DNA of 64,000 nucleotides from JAFGUF01 sp040883315 (GCA_040883315.1 JBFLKU010000029.1:1-64000), one strand, 5' to 3'; counted from the first letter of the stretch, positions 16,430 through 24,887 are shown. Made by a program: numbers and translations. The notes: generated by a model from the sequence alone, not told the origin.

Positions 16430-16960
16430 ATGTCATTTGATTGGCAAATTTCAGTTGGAGATATTATCGCATTTGTATCACTAATTGGTTCAATAATCAT
16501 GTTTGTTCTTACTACAATTAAGCAAACCAAGAGTAAAAGTAATGCTGAGGGAGCAAGCTCTTTCAATGATGCTGCTAAGAAATATTACGAATTAATGGTA
16601 GATATTACACCAAAGCTTCTGAATAGAACTAAGGTAGAAGAAAAAAAGGAAAAAGCAGAATGCGATGCAGCTGTTGTTAGAACGGGTAAGTCAAAATGGG
16701 TGATTAAAATATTTAATAAAGGCAATTCTAATGCTAATAATGTCGCTTTTAAATATTTATCCGAAGACGGTCCCGCAATTATAGGCTCAGTTAAAGAAAT
16801 TTTCCCAATTGAGTTAATTGAGCCACAAAAAAATGTAGACTATCATTTTATGGTATTTATGAGCACTAAAAGCTCTAGTTGGAAATATGAACTTACTTGG
16901 ACAAATGATGATGGTACTCCAGGAAGCAAAAAAGGCGTAATAACCTTACCTCTAACATAA
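16430..16960 (+). CDS. Membrane-anchored protein with C-terminal beta-sandwich-like domain, unknown
   Basis: 176 aa. One N-terminal helix (VGDIIAFVSLIGSIIMFVLT) is followed by a basic linker and then a domain with an IKIFNKGNSNANNVAFKYL stretch. This pattern of alternating strands and N-x-G-N-A-x-N is common in immunoglobulin-like domains of accessory genes. It is second in the pair with the zinc-ribbon gene, preceded by AAGGAG, and AT-rich. Function unknown. Arrangement and composition suggest a mobile or defence-type cargo, which is inference. Confidence 0.75.
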   Translation: MSFDWQISVGDIIAFVSLIGSIIMFVLTTIKQTKSKSNAEGASSFNDAAKKYYELMVDITPKLLNRTKVEEKKEKAECDAAVVRTGKSKWVIKIFNKGNSNANNVAFKYLSEDGPAIIGSVKEIFPIELIEPQKNVDYHFMVFMSTKSSSWKYELTWTNDDGTPGSKKGVITLPLT

Positions 16961-16999
16961 TATTACAGTAAATTATCAAAATATGAACTGAGGGATTTT

Positions 17000-17042
17000 C
17001 AAGGGACAAGTCCCTTGAACAGGGCATGGGGCAGAGCCCCAT
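17000..17042. repeat. Bipartite hairpin repeat, copy 1
   Basis: Hairpin 1 is CAAGGGAC-AA-GTCCCTTG (17000-17017). After 8 nt, hairpin 2 is ATGGGGC-AGA-GCCCCAT (17026-17042). It is preceded by GGGATTTT. Related copies lie at 39509-39556 (opposite orientation) and 58387-58432. There is no clear T-tract, so this is more likely a dispersed REP-like element than a terminator. Confidence 0.75.
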
Positions 17043-17128
17043 AACAATCTTTCTTGGCTCTCGGTATGTTTTTTCAAAACATTCCTGTCGCCCAGCGTAT
17101 TCCCTTTGGGAATTACTTGCCCTAATAA

Positions 17129-17704
17129 CTATTCCTTAATCAAATCCTTCCAATACACATGTCCATATTCAAATTCATTAATCTTTACAAACCCGGTCTT
17201 TTCATACATGCCCACTGTGCCCCTATAGTGCTTTTGACTGAATCCATCTGCTTTTATAGGCAGTGCCATTATGGCATCAAAACCCTGATTTTTAAAATCC
17301 TGTATTGCCGCATCCAGCAGGCTTGATGCTACGCCCATGTTTCTGTATTCCGGATGAATAACATAGCATATCACTATGCCTACCTTTTTGTCGCCTACTA
17401 CATCTGAAACATAAGGATGCAGCCGCTTGTAGCTGCTCCAGTGGTTGGCATTCAGCCAGCCGATGCACTTTTCACCTTCGTATGCCAAAAATCCCGTCAT
17501 CTCGCCGGCATCTATTGCATCTATCGTTTCTTTTTTATTGGTCTCCCCTGTTCTTTGCTTCCAGTCGTCCATGTCTGTATCCAGATGATAGAACCTGCAG
17601 AAGCACGTAGAATAAAATGGCTCGTGGCTGAAATCCAGATTTTCATAATACTCCGCGAAATCTTTGCCCATGCCTTTTTTCACCTTTGTTATTTTTATAT
17701 CCAT
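17129..17704 (-). CDS. GNAT-family N-acetyltransferase
   Basis: 191 aa. The acetyl-CoA-binding region is seen as ICYVIHPEYRNMGVASSLLDAAIQDFKNQG (motif A, R-x-x-G-V/A), followed by a YRGTVGMYEKTGFVKI tail typical of GNAT motif B. The N-terminal half has CRFYHLDTDMDDWKQRTGE, as in a subgroup of small Firmicute acetyltransferases. The start has AGGAGG. Substrate unknown. It is monocistronic and is flanked by hairpin repeats. Confidence 0.88.
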   Translation of the reverse strand: MDIKITKVKKGMGKDFAEYYENLDFSHEPFYSTCFCRFYHLDTDMDDWKQRTGETNKKETIDAIDAGEMTGFLAYEGEKCIGWLNANHWSSYKRLHPYVSDVVGDKKVGIVICYVIHPEYRNMGVASSLLDAAIQDFKNQGFDAIMALPIKADGFSQKHYRGTVGMYEKTGFVKINEFEYGHVYWKDLIKE

Positions 17705-17870
17705 AATTCCTCCTTATATGCCAATAAATTTCATAAGAAAATTATATCATAGATTTCATAATTCTATAATTAAAATACAATTTATTTCCATTTTTAGCTC
17801 CATTTTAACGTTTTTTATTAATAATTTATCATATTTCGTATATTATTTAATGTTTTATTTAAAATTATTA

Positions 17871-17899
17871 TTGACAAACATAAATTGATGTTGTATGAT
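17871..17899 (+). promoter_or_regulatory. Promoter of DUF4386/DUF2975/XRE operon
   Basis: TTGACA (17871-17876), a 17-bp spacer and TATGAT (17894-17899) with an upstream TTG. A perfect 12-bp palindrome, GTTAATATTAAC (17911-17922), lies just after the start site and may be an operator for the XRE regulator. Confidence 0.7.
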
Positions 17900-17960
17900 T
17901 TGCTCATAAAGTTAATATTAACGAGAAATAAAAAACAAAAAATATAAGAGGAAAAAGCAA

Positions 17961-18611
17961 ATGAACAATAAAAAAACAGGACGACTAACAGGAATACTCT
18001 TTATTGCTGCTACAGCAGCCGGAGTGGCAAGCCTTTCCTTCATCAGTGTGAAAGATGGAAATGACTTCGCCGCACAAATAAACCAAAACCCCAATACCTT
18101 GCTGGTTGGTGCATTCCTAATATTGCTGATGGGAATATTCTGCAGTGCAATTGCATTTTCCATCTATCCTATGCTCAGCAAACATAGCAAAGGTCTGGCA
18201 ATAGGTGCCGCAGGGTTTCGCACAATAGAGGGCGGAATATTCATAGCATCTGCCGGCATTCTGGCAGCTATGGTGCCTGCTGCAGCATACAGCCAGGACG
18301 CAGCCGCCGTGCTGAGGATAGCACACGAAAGTGTTTCGGAAAACGCTGCCTTTGCATTCTGCGTAGGTGCACTGCTATACTACATCGGCTTCTACAAAAC
18401 AAAGCTGGTTCCAAGATGGCTATCCATCTGGGGCATAGCAGCAATAATACTGCATTTCGGTGCAAATGTATCTGTCTTCTTCGGAGCAGAGTCATTCTCC
18501 ACTGTAAATGTGATAATCAACATTCCTATAGCTATACAGGAAATGGTGCTGGCAGTATGGCTATTGATATTCGGCTTTAAAGAAGTGCCGGCACGCGAAA
18601 AAATAAACTAA
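17961..18611 (+). CDS. DUF4386-type membrane protein
   Basis: 216 aa with six to seven helices. The N-terminus KKTGRLTGILFIAATAAGVA is typical of DUF4386 proteins. There is a conserved-looking FRTIEGGIFIASAGILAAM and a C-terminal FFGAESFSTVNVIINIPIAIQE. Function unknown; these proteins often accompany small regulators. It is first in an operon with the DUF2975 protein and the XRE regulator. A related DUF4386 gene follows the second repeat array at 19835. Confidence 0.82.
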   Translation: MNNKKTGRLTGILFIAATAAGVASLSFISVKDGNDFAAQINQNPNTLLVGAFLILLMGIFCSAIAFSIYPMLSKHSKGLAIGAAGFRTIEGGIFIASAGILAAMVPAAAYSQDAAAVLRIAHESVSENAAFAFCVGALLYYIGFYKTKLVPRWLSIWGIAAIILHFGANVSVFFGAESFSTVNVIINIPIAIQEMVLAVWLLIFGFKEVPAREKIN

Positions 18612-18643
18612 AAAATATAAGTATATTCAGGAGGAAAAAGCAT

Positions 18644-19222
18644 ATGAAAATGCAAGAGAAAAAATTAAAGAAGTTTAACGTATATAAGAACATAACCAAT
18701 GTACTTTTTATACTAACAGTGATATTGGGAGCATTATTTTTGGTGACATCCGTTTTAGCCACCAGTTTCCTATCCGTTTCAGGATACGATGTGATTGACA
18801 TTGTCAGAAAGATTTTAACAGAAGTTAACCCGGAAGCACTAGCATTGATACCGAATAATTTCACCATACCGTATGGACTAATTATTACCGGAATAATAGC
18901 AGCTCTATTCAGTATGGCACTTACAGCCTATATCTTCAAAGCTGTGTCTATTATGTTTGGCAGAATAGTACAAGAAGAGACACCATTTACAGAAGGCGTG
19001 GTAAAAGGGCTAAAGCACATGGGAATAGCATTCTTTGTCTACACAGCAATTATATTTATAATCGGAATAATTGCAAGCACAGCTACAAACCACCCTATGA
19101 ATATGAACATTGATATTACTATAAAATGGACTTACATCATGTTTGGTCTGCTTCTATTCTCACTAGGCGAGATATTTGAATTCGGAATGAATCTGCAAAA
19201 CGACAGCGAAAGCATAGTATAA
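18644..19222 (+). CDS. DUF2975-type membrane protein
   Basis: 192 aa with four helices at about 20-45, 80-105, 130-150 and 165-182. The segment TAYIFKAVSIMFGRIVQEETPFTEGVVKGLKHMG matches the conserved cytoplasmic loop of DUF2975 (only part quoted for orientation: ETPFTEGVVKGLKHMG). AGGAGG precedes the ATG. DUF2975 proteins are nearly always paired with a YozG-type regulator, as here, 12 bp downstream. Confidence 0.85.
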   Translation: MKMQEKKLKKFNVYKNITNVLFILTVILGALFLVTSVLATSFLSVSGYDVIDIVRKILTEVNPEALALIPNNFTIPYGLIITGIIAALFSMALTAYIFKAVSIMFGRIVQEETPFTEGVVKGLKHMGIAFFVYTAIIFIIGIIASTATNHPMNMNIDITIKWTYIMFGLLLFSLGEIFEFGMNLQNDSESIV

Positions 19223-19234
19223 GGGAGTGATGAA

Positions 19235-19441
19235 ATGATTATAGTACGTCTGGACAAAATGATGGCCGACCGAAAGATTTCATTAAATGAGCTTTCAGAG
19301 AAAGTAGGGCTTTCCAATGTGAATCTTTCTTTGCTGAAAACCGGCAAGGTGAAAGGGATCCGCTTCAATACACTGGATGCAATCTGCGAGACATTGGACT
19401 GTACACCAGGAGATATTTTGGAATACGAAAAGGAACTTTGA
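19235..19441 (+). CDS. XRE/YozG-type helix-turn-helix regulator
   Basis: 68 aa. Almost entirely one Cro/CI-type HTH: MIIVRLDKMMADRKISLNEL, then SEKVGLSNVNLSLLKTGKVKGIRF and DAICETLDCTPGDILEYEKEL. This is the YozG pattern that follows DUF2975. GGAGTGAT gives a good ribosome site. The last codons, DILEYEKEL and stop, lie inside the first unit of the second tandem array, and a recoded copy (DILEYERES, stop) occurs 166 bp downstream. Confidence 0.92.
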   Translation: MIIVRLDKMMADRKISLNELSEKVGLSNVNLSLLKTGKVKGIRFNTLDAICETLDCTPGDILEYEKEL

Positions 19442-19770
19442 GTATTATAAAATATCGAAAACAATTATCAACAAAAATATCTATAGGCTACTCATGCCTG
19501 AATGGTTAATTCCTTGGAATTAACATCACATTAGTGATTGCAGGCTGAATAGCATAGATTTAGTAAAAAGCATAGTAGATATCCTAGAATATGAAAGAGA
19601 ATCTTGAATGTTCTAGATATCACAAAACAATTATCAACAAAAACATCTATGGGCTACTCATGCCTGCATGGTTAATTCCCTGGAATTAACATCACATTAG
19701 TGATTGCAGACTGGATAGCACAGATTTAGCAAAAAGCTTACAGATATCCTATAGCATGTTCTAGATATCA
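19412..19770 (+). repeat. Second tandem array: ~165-bp units carrying the XRE gene tail plus the shared stem-loop core
   Basis: Units start at 19412, 19578 and 19743 (periods 166 and 165); the third is truncated. Each starts with the XRE tail: DILEYEKEL-stop, DILEYERES-stop, then DIL-stop. The tails can fold: GATATTTT / AAAATATC in unit 1, and GATATC(C)TAGAA / TTCTAGATATC in unit 2. After an AACAATTATCAACAAAAA spacer comes a core: CATGCCTG, the hairpin GGTTAATTCC / GGAATTAAC, the hairpin ATCAC-ATTA-GTGAT, then TGCAGGCTGRATAGC. The outer core matches that of the 5875 array. Confidence 0.85.
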
Positions 19771-19784
19771 CAATAATGAAAAAT

Positions 19785-19814
19785 GGTCCGTATGGAAAGC
19801 AATCTATACGGACC
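19785..19814. other. Stem-loop in the leader of the second DUF4386 gene
   Basis: 9-bp stem GGTCCGTAT / ATACGGACC with a 12-nt loop, ending about 20 bp before the start codon. On the plus strand it is followed by A, on the minus strand by ATTTTT. A minus-strand terminator or a 5' UTR structure are both possible. Confidence 0.6.
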
Positions 19815-19834
19815 AAAAAATAAGAGGTAAAAAA

Positions 19835-20503
19835 ATGAAAGAATCAAATAAACTAAGTCTGCAGAAGGCAGGCGGAATATCCATGATATACGCAGGACTG
19901 GCATACCTAGCGATGATAGTATATTTCCTAGGGATAATAGACTATACAAGCATCACAGATGCAGGCGAAAAAATACAGCTTTTTTCACAAAACCAAGCTG
20001 GCTTCTATGTAATATATCTGCTGGGCTATGTGATTTTCGGATTGGCTTTGGTGGTTATTTCCCTGTCACTATACGAAAAGCTAAAGCAATCATCCAGCAT
20101 TACAAAAATTGCCGCAGTATATGGCATTATATGGGCAGCTCTTTTGATAGGAGCAGGCACAATATATAATAGAGGAATTGCAACTGCTGTGCAGATGTAT
20201 GCCAGCGACCCAGCAGGCGCAATAGCGTTTTTGAATGCCACTGAAGCCACAGCACTTGGCATCAGCTTTTCAGACGGCGAAATACTGGGCGGCCTTTGGA
20301 CACTGCTTATAAGCATTGCAGCAATGAAGGGAAAAATATTTAACAAGGCAATTAATTATTTGGGCTTGGTTGTGGGCACTGCAGGCATATTGTCAGTCAT
20401 ACCTGCTATCAACGAATTCGGAGGCACTGGAATATTTGGCATAGGTCAGATGATATGGTTTGTATGGGTTGGCATACTGATGCTAAAGGAAAAACAAGCA
20501 TAG
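19835..20503 (+). CDS. DUF4386-type membrane protein, second copy
   Basis: 222 aa with about seven helices. It starts SLQKAGGISMIYAGLAYLAM and ends with a GIGQMIWFVWVGILML helix. The plan is the same as the protein at 17961: conserved N-terminal K-A-G-G-I, and a loop ALGISFSDGEILGGLWTLLISIA. AGAGG lies upstream. It may have arisen by duplication of the operon around the repeat array, since both DUF4386 genes flank it. Function unknown. Confidence 0.8.
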   Translation: MKESNKLSLQKAGGISMIYAGLAYLAMIVYFLGIIDYTSITDAGEKIQLFSQNQAGFYVIYLLGYVIFGLALVVISLSLYEKLKQSSSITKIAAVYGIIWAALLIGAGTIYNRGIATAVQMYASDPAGAIAFLNATEATALGISFSDGEILGGLWTLLISIAAMKGKIFNKAINYLGLVVGTAGILSVIPAINEFGGTGIFGIGQMIWFVWVGILMLKEKQA

Positions 20504-20514
20504 TCAATAAGCGA

Positions 20515-20540
20515 AAAGCCTGCAAAAGCAGGCTTTTTTT
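20515..20540. terminator. Terminator after the second DUF4386 gene
   Basis: 9-bp stem AAAGCCTGC / GCAGGCTTT with a 4-nt loop, followed by T residues. It can also terminate the convergent gene at 20567. Confidence 0.9.
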
Positions 20541-20566
20541 ATACCGTTTATTGGTAGCAGAAATGG

Positions 20567-21046
20567 CTAAATCAGTTCAAAAAACCTCTCTCTGATTTCA
20601 TATGCCGAGTATCTGAAAAGTACTATTAGAAAAAAATAAATAATAATAACTGCCCATACAAAGCCTGCGGTGTTTTCATAATATACTCCGTATTTAGCGT
20701 GACAATATATAGAGCCGACTATCTCAGATATAAGTATACCGAAAATAAATGTGAAAACCAGATATAGTAGATATATCATTCGAATTTTTATAGTTACTTC
20801 TCGAATTTCACCCTTTTCCCTTAACTTGCCATCTATGATTGCCCAAGATAAATTTCTGTGGCTCCAGCTTCGAGATATAATGAAACTGTCATGTCCGATT
20901 TTGCTTATGAAATCTAAATCAAAATCTCTAAACATGAAGGACCAATTCTCTAAGCAAAATGTAGAATTTTTAGCCAGAATATTTAGTATTTCATCTTTAG
21001 TTTTATTTGTAGTAAATGTGATTTTATCATATGGTATTAAAAACAT
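20567..21046 (-). CDS. Small membrane protein, unknown (paralogue of next gene)
   Basis: 159 aa. A cytoplasmic N-terminal ~85 residues (KITFTTNKTKDEILNILAKN ... SFIISRSWSHRNLSWAIIDGK) is followed by two helices near 90-112 and 125-150. The layout 'FTT-x-x-K-x-E-I ... F-x-I-x-R ... IIDG-x-x-x-E-x-G' is shared with the protein at 21107, so they are tandem paralogues. A pleckstrin-like bacterial domain is possible. AT-rich. No function assigned. Confidence 0.7.
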   Translation of the reverse strand: MFLIPYDKITFTTNKTKDEILNILAKNSTFCLENWSFMFRDFDLDFISKIGHDSFIISRSWSHRNLSWAIIDGKLREKGEIREVTIKIRMIYLLYLVFTFIFGILISEIVGSIYCHAKYGVYYENTAGFVWAVIIIYFFLIVLFRYSAYEIRERFFELI

Positions 21047-21106
21047 TAATTCTGCACTCTATTCTTTATTAATTCTCTTCTCGTAGTCTGCTATAATGCT
21101 CTCTAG

Positions 21107-21586
21107 CTACTCTTTGCATTTTCCAGCACTTGCCCTGAATGCAAAAGGCACTACGCTGAATACTAGAAGAAGCATGATAGAATATGCATAGCCTGCTTTT
21201 CCCATTCCGCCAATAATCCATCTATAAATTGCTCCCATTGTGGCTACTATCAAAAGCAATATTATTAAAAAGAAAAATATAGCTGTAAAAAAGTTTATTC
21301 TAATTTTCAAATCTATGACTCGAAATTCACCCTCTTCACATATTTCTCCATCTATTATAGGCAAAGCAGAGCTTCTGTAATATATTAATTTTTTGATTGT
21401 AAATTTGCTGTCTTCTATACTTCCAACATATATCTTTTTGTTCTGTCCTTCTTCACCGTAAATATATGTTATTTCTCTCATTATTTCGATTATTTCACTT
21501 TTTTGCATCTTGGTTGTAATCTTGTATCTGTAGTATGGTAAAAATTTTATTAACCAGCTTTTTTGCCTATTATTCATCCTTACCAT
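21107..21586 (-). CDS. Small membrane protein, unknown (tandem paralogue)
   Basis: 159 aa. YYRYKITTKMQKSEIIEIMREI, then SKFTIKKLIYYRSSALPIIDGEICEEGEF, and two helices (FFTAIFFFLIILLLIVATMG, YSIMLLLVFSVVPFAF). Same arrangement as its neighbour at 20567. It overlaps the end of the upstream membrane gene by 17 bp; GAGGAG seven bases upstream supports ATG 21586. Translational coupling with that gene is likely. Function unknown. Confidence 0.72.
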   Translation of the reverse strand: MVRMNNRQKSWLIKFLPYYRYKITTKMQKSEIIEIMREITYIYGEEGQNKKIYVGSIEDSKFTIKKLIYYRSSALPIIDGEICEEGEFRVIDLKIRINFFTAIFFFLIILLLIVATMGAIYRWIIGGMGKAGYAYSIMLLLVFSVVPFAFRASAGKCKE

Positions 21587-22427
21587 TTTCTTGCTCCTCT
21601 GCCTCCGCTTCGGCTTTTTGTCTCTCCTCCTCGTCCAGCTTCTCTCGCTCCTGCAGATAGTATCTCATGCTGTAGGTGAAAAGAAACGCCTGTGCAAACA
21701 CATAGTAGACGCTGAGGCATGATATCAGGAATATGAAAATCAATGCCAAAAGCCTTGGCGGCAAATCAATGGTGGGCACTGCGTAGGCTATATCCCACCC
21801 TACATTATGGAAATATATCATGAATATCGCACTCACAATAATAGCCGGCGTCATAACAACAGTAGAGGTAAAATACATCTTCAGATAGTATCTGCTGCCT
21901 ACAAAAAATGTATTAGGCAGGCTGTCTATAAATCTATCCTCTGCAATAACCGACGTGAGGCTGATTATCCAAAAAACTGCCCATGCGGAAAATGCCACTA
22001 AATAAAGTGCAAAGCCCAGATTTGGGACTGCAAAGAATAAAAATAACGCTATGAAAACAGCAAACAGAGTAAGAAATGCAAACAGGCTTTTCAAAAGTAT
22101 TCTCCATGAATAGGAGAAAAATCTCCCCTGCGACCATGTTATCTTTTCATTTCCCGTCACTGCCTTATATACGTATCCATAAAGCGGCGGCAAAACAAAA
22201 ATAGCCATCAAAATGTATGCAAATGGCGAAGCAAATGCATAAGTTCTGATAACTTCTCTAAAATTGGGAACATCATCTATTCGGGAATAGTCCCCGAGAA
22301 GAGTTAGTATAATTGACTGATAAACAGGGAAAACCGTGGCAAGCCCAATTATTACAGGAATAGTAAATCCCCAAAGCATTTTGGGATATTGCTTAATAGT
22401 CTCTATAGTTTTCTTCCACATAATCAT
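21570..22427 (-). CDS. Multi-helix integral membrane protein, unknown
   Basis: 285 aa, about six helices with a charged C-terminal tail (EEERQKAEAEAEEQENGKDE). The N-terminus IKQYPKMLWGFTIPVIIGLA repeats the K-x-P-x-x-x-x-x-x-x-I-P pattern of the protein at 32984 and, more loosely, 12711, so all three look like one family. First gene of a three-gene operon with the two small membrane proteins. No catalytic residues seen; a transport or envelope role is only a guess. Confidence 0.75.
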   Translation of the reverse strand: MIMWKKTIETIKQYPKMLWGFTIPVIIGLATVFPVYQSIILTLLGDYSRIDDVPNFREVIRTYAFASPFAYILMAIFVLPPLYGYVYKAVTGNEKITWSQGRFFSYSWRILLKSLFAFLTLFAVFIALFLFFAVPNLGFALYLVAFSAWAVFWIISLTSVIAEDRFIDSLPNTFFVGSRYYLKMYFTSTVVMTPAIIVSAIFMIYFHNVGWDIAYAVPTIDLPPRLLALIFIFLISCLSVYYVFAQAFLFTYSMRYYLQEREKLDEEERQKAEAEAEEQENGKDE

Positions 22428-22603
22428 CCACCCTTTTTATCTTTATCTATTTATATAATAGCAATATTTGCTATTATATTCAAGTTTTTGGAGCTATTTG
22501 TGGTATTATTTTTTTGAAATTCTTGATATCCTAAACATACGCCATAGATAATTATTAAGCAAATAAAAGGAATACAAAACATCTGTTTCTAATTTATATC
22601 ATT

Positions 22604-23236
22604 TTATTTTTTCATGTATCTATATACGCTAGGCTCAGATATCCCCAGCTCCTGTGCCGTCTGCGCCACTGTGCCCTTCAGTAGGAATATTCCCTTTTTC
22701 TGCAGAGATTTTACTACGGCTGTTTTTTCCTCTACAGACATTCTGGATGGATGGATTCCCACCTTCTCTACAGCTCTTTTTATTTGATATGTGCAGTACT
22801 CGTCTACACTGCCATCCAGCCTCTCCTGCACGCTCTCGTCGCCTATTTTTTCCTCACTGAATGAAAGATGCTCATCTACGAATGCCTTTATGTGGTTGAG
22901 CATGCTTACATTTGTGTTTATGCACAGTGCACCGATAGGTTCGCCCTCTTCATCCTCTATTATCATAGTGGATGCACGTAGCACATCGCCATTGGCTGAA
23001 TATACTTTGTAGTTGGAAAGGTATTTTCTACTCTTAAATTCACCGTCGATTATCATTTTAAGCAGCAGATCGGTGATAGAATCCCCCTCTTTTCTGCCGC
23101 TGATATGACCGTTTTTTATTGATATTATGGATTTTTTATAGTCGGATAAATCATGGAGTACAATTTCTGTGTTGCTACCGAAAATGTTTGACAAAAAATC
23201 AACCATTTTCATATATGGCTTTAGCTTGTCTACCAT
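22604..23236 (-). CDS. YheO-like PAS/HTH transcriptional regulator
   Basis: 210 aa. The start at 23236 (MVDKLKPYMKMVDFLSNIFG) has AAGGAG; a longer reading lacks one. The N-terminal PAS-like YheO domain has GSNTEIVLHDLSDYKKSIISI and GEPIGALCINTNVS. The C-terminal HTH is KSLQKKGIFLLKGTVAQTAQELGISEPSVYRYMKK (about residues 175-209). It is the last gene of a PatB-RidA-YheO operon, so it probably senses an amino-acid-derived metabolite and controls that operon. Confidence 0.9.
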   Translation of the reverse strand: MVDKLKPYMKMVDFLSNIFGSNTEIVLHDLSDYKKSIISIKNGHISGRKEGDSITDLLLKMIIDGEFKSRKYLSNYKVYSANGDVLRASTMIIEDEEGEPIGALCINTNVSMLNHIKAFVDEHLSFSEEKIGDESVQERLDGSVDEYCTYQIKRAVEKVGIHPSRMSVEEKTAVVKSLQKKGIFLLKGTVAQTAQELGISEPSVYRYMKK

Positions 23237-23268
23237 TTTTCTTTTCTCCTTAGTTGATGCATACCTAT

Positions 23269-23293
23269 AAAAGGCTGCGTTCAACAGCCTTTT
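23269..23293. terminator. Stem-loop between ridA and yheO genes
   Basis: 9-bp stem AAAAGGCTG / CAGCCTTTT with a 7-nt loop. On the minus strand it is followed by AT-rich sequence. It may lower expression of the regulator relative to the enzymes (partial terminator). Confidence 0.65.
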
Positions 23294-23305
23294 ACAAAAT
23301 ATGCC

Positions 23306-23683
23306 CTACTTATATGCTACCATTTCTATCTCGATCTTTGCGCCTTTGGGTAGCGCGCCCACTTCAAATGCCGCTCTAGCAGGGCAGTCAGATTCAAAAA
23401 ATTCTGCATATACTTCGTTCATCTTAACAAATTCATCAATACTGTTTAAATAAACTGTTGTTTTCACCACATCATCCAGGCTATAGCCGGCAGCCTTTAA
23501 TATTGCCTCTGCATTTAGTATGCACTGCTTTGTTTGCTCCTGAATAGTAGAACCAATAAATTTGCCTGTGGCAGGGTGTATGGGCAGCTGACCGGACACA
23601 AAAAGGAATCCGTTTGCTTTGACTGCCTGAGAGTATGGACCAATTGCCCCTGGTGCATTTTCTGTTTTTATTATCTCTTTCAT
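23306..23683 (-). CDS. ridA: RidA family reactive intermediate/imine deaminase
   Basis: 125 aa, the usual length. ENAPGAIGPYSQAVKANGFLF and GSTIQEQTKQCILNAEAILK are typical. The catalytic Arg is in CPARAAFEVGALPKGAKIEIE. RidA hydrolyses reactive enamines and imines released by PLP enzymes. It lies just after PatB, which makes exactly such intermediates, so protection and detoxification are coupled. The start at 23683 follows GGAGG; the longer frame start does not. Confidence 0.95.
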   Translation of the reverse strand: MKEIIKTENAPGAIGPYSQAVKANGFLFVSGQLPIHPATGKFIGSTIQEQTKQCILNAEAILKAAGYSLDDVVKTTVYLNSIDEFVKMNEVYAEFFESDCPARAAFEVGALPKGAKIEIEMVAYK

Positions 23684-23702
23684 TTTGCCCTCCGATTGCA
23701 AT

Positions 23703-24887
23703 TTAGTTCATCTGACTAATGCGTATGTCGTATTGTTCCTTGAACTGCTTCAGTACTTTTTCTATTGTTGATCTCTGTGTTGCCAGATTGAACCGAACAA
23801 AATTTTTGCCTGTATCTCTTCCAAACATTGTGCCCATGTTCACAGCCACCTTCACCTTTTTCACGAAGAAGTCTTTCAGTTCGCTTTCCTTGTATTTCAG
23901 AGCAGTGCAGTCCACCCACATCAGGTAGGTGCCCTCCATATTCGTGCACTTTATCTGGCTCATGTTCTGCTCTATGTATTTTTGCGCAAATTTAAAATTG
24001 CCTTCTATATATTCTATCTGCTCATCCAGCCACTTTTCGCCGTGCTCATATGCAGCAATAGTTGCCTCTATTCCGAATATATTTATGCCGCCTGCTCCTA
24101 TGGAATTTTGAAAAGCTATCAGCTTCTTCTTCAGTTCCGCATTCTTTACTATAGCCACAGACGACTCCAGCCCAGCAATATTAAACGTCTTGCTAGGTGC
24201 CATCAGAGTGATTGTTCTATCTGCTATTTCCTCAGAAAGCGTTGCCATTGGCGTGTGCACAAAATCTTTCAATATTAAATCCGAATGTATTTCGTCTGAT
24301 ATTATCAATATGTCGTTGTCCACGCAGATTTTGCCCAGCTCCAAAAGCTCCTCTTTTGTCCACACTCTGCCCACAGGGTTGTGCGGGCTGCAAAGTATTA
24401 TCATCTTTGTGTCTGTGTCTATCTGGCCTTTTAGGGGTGCAAAATCCATGAAATATCTGCCGCCGTCCAGCACCAGATTGTTCTCTATCAGCTTTCTATT
24501 ATTGTTGGTGACGGCAGAATAGAATGGAAAATAAACAGGGGGCTGAACTATTATTTTGTCACCCTCTTTTGTGAATGCGTGCACAGCCCAGTTGATGGCA
24601 GCCACTACGCCGGGTATGGCTACGATGTGGTCTTTTTCTATTTGCCAGCCGTGTCTTTTTTGCATCCAATTGATTATAGATGTATAAAACCTATCGCTTC
24701 TTCTGGTGTATCCGTATGCCCCGTGTTCTGCTCTTTTTTTTAGGGCCTCCACCACCTCTTTGGGGGCTTCAAAGTCTGAATCCGCCACCCACATAGGTGT
24801 GATATCACCTGCGCCAAAAATCTCCTCTAGGTAGTCCCATTTAATGGAGCATGTGCCGCGTCTATCGATAGGTTTATCAAAATTCAT
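23703..24887 (-). CDS. patB: MalY/PatB-family cystathionine beta-lyase (PLP-dependent aminotransferase fold)
   Basis: 394 aa. A fold-type I PLP enzyme: N-terminal RRGTCSIKWDYLEEIFGAGDITPMWVADSDF is the MalY/PatB hallmark (partly quoted: PMWVADSDFEAP). ILCSPHNPVGRVW, IISDEIHSDLIL and the Schiff-base Lys in MAPSKTFNIAGL follow in order. It cleaves cystathionine or cysteine C-S bonds, releasing an enamine that becomes pyruvate. The operon with RidA and the YheO regulator supports a role in sulfur amino acid metabolism. AAGGA precedes the ATG. Confidence 0.94.
   Translation of the reverse strand: MNFDKPIDRRGTCSIKWDYLEEIFGAGDITPMWVADSDFEAPKEVVEALKKRAEHGAYGYTRRSDRFYTSIINWMQKRHGWQIEKDHIVAIPGVVAAINWAVHAFTKEGDKIIVQPPVYFPFYSAVTNNNRKLIENNLVLDGGRYFMDFAPLKGQIDTDTKMIILCSPHNPVGRVWTKEELLELGKICVDNDILIISDEIHSDLILKDFVHTPMATLSEEIADRTITLMAPSKTFNIAGLESSVAIVKNAELKKKLIAFQNSIGAGGINIFGIEATIAAYEHGEKWLDEQIEYIEGNFKFAQKYIEQNMSQIKCTNMEGTYLMWVDCTALKYKESELKDFFVKKVKVAVNMGTMFGRDTGKNFVRFNLATQRSTIEKVLKQFKEQYDIRISQMN

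Noticed and set aside
19761..19949. Minus-strand frame over the 19785 hairpin
   Set aside because: Antisense to the DUF4386 start, no ribosome site.
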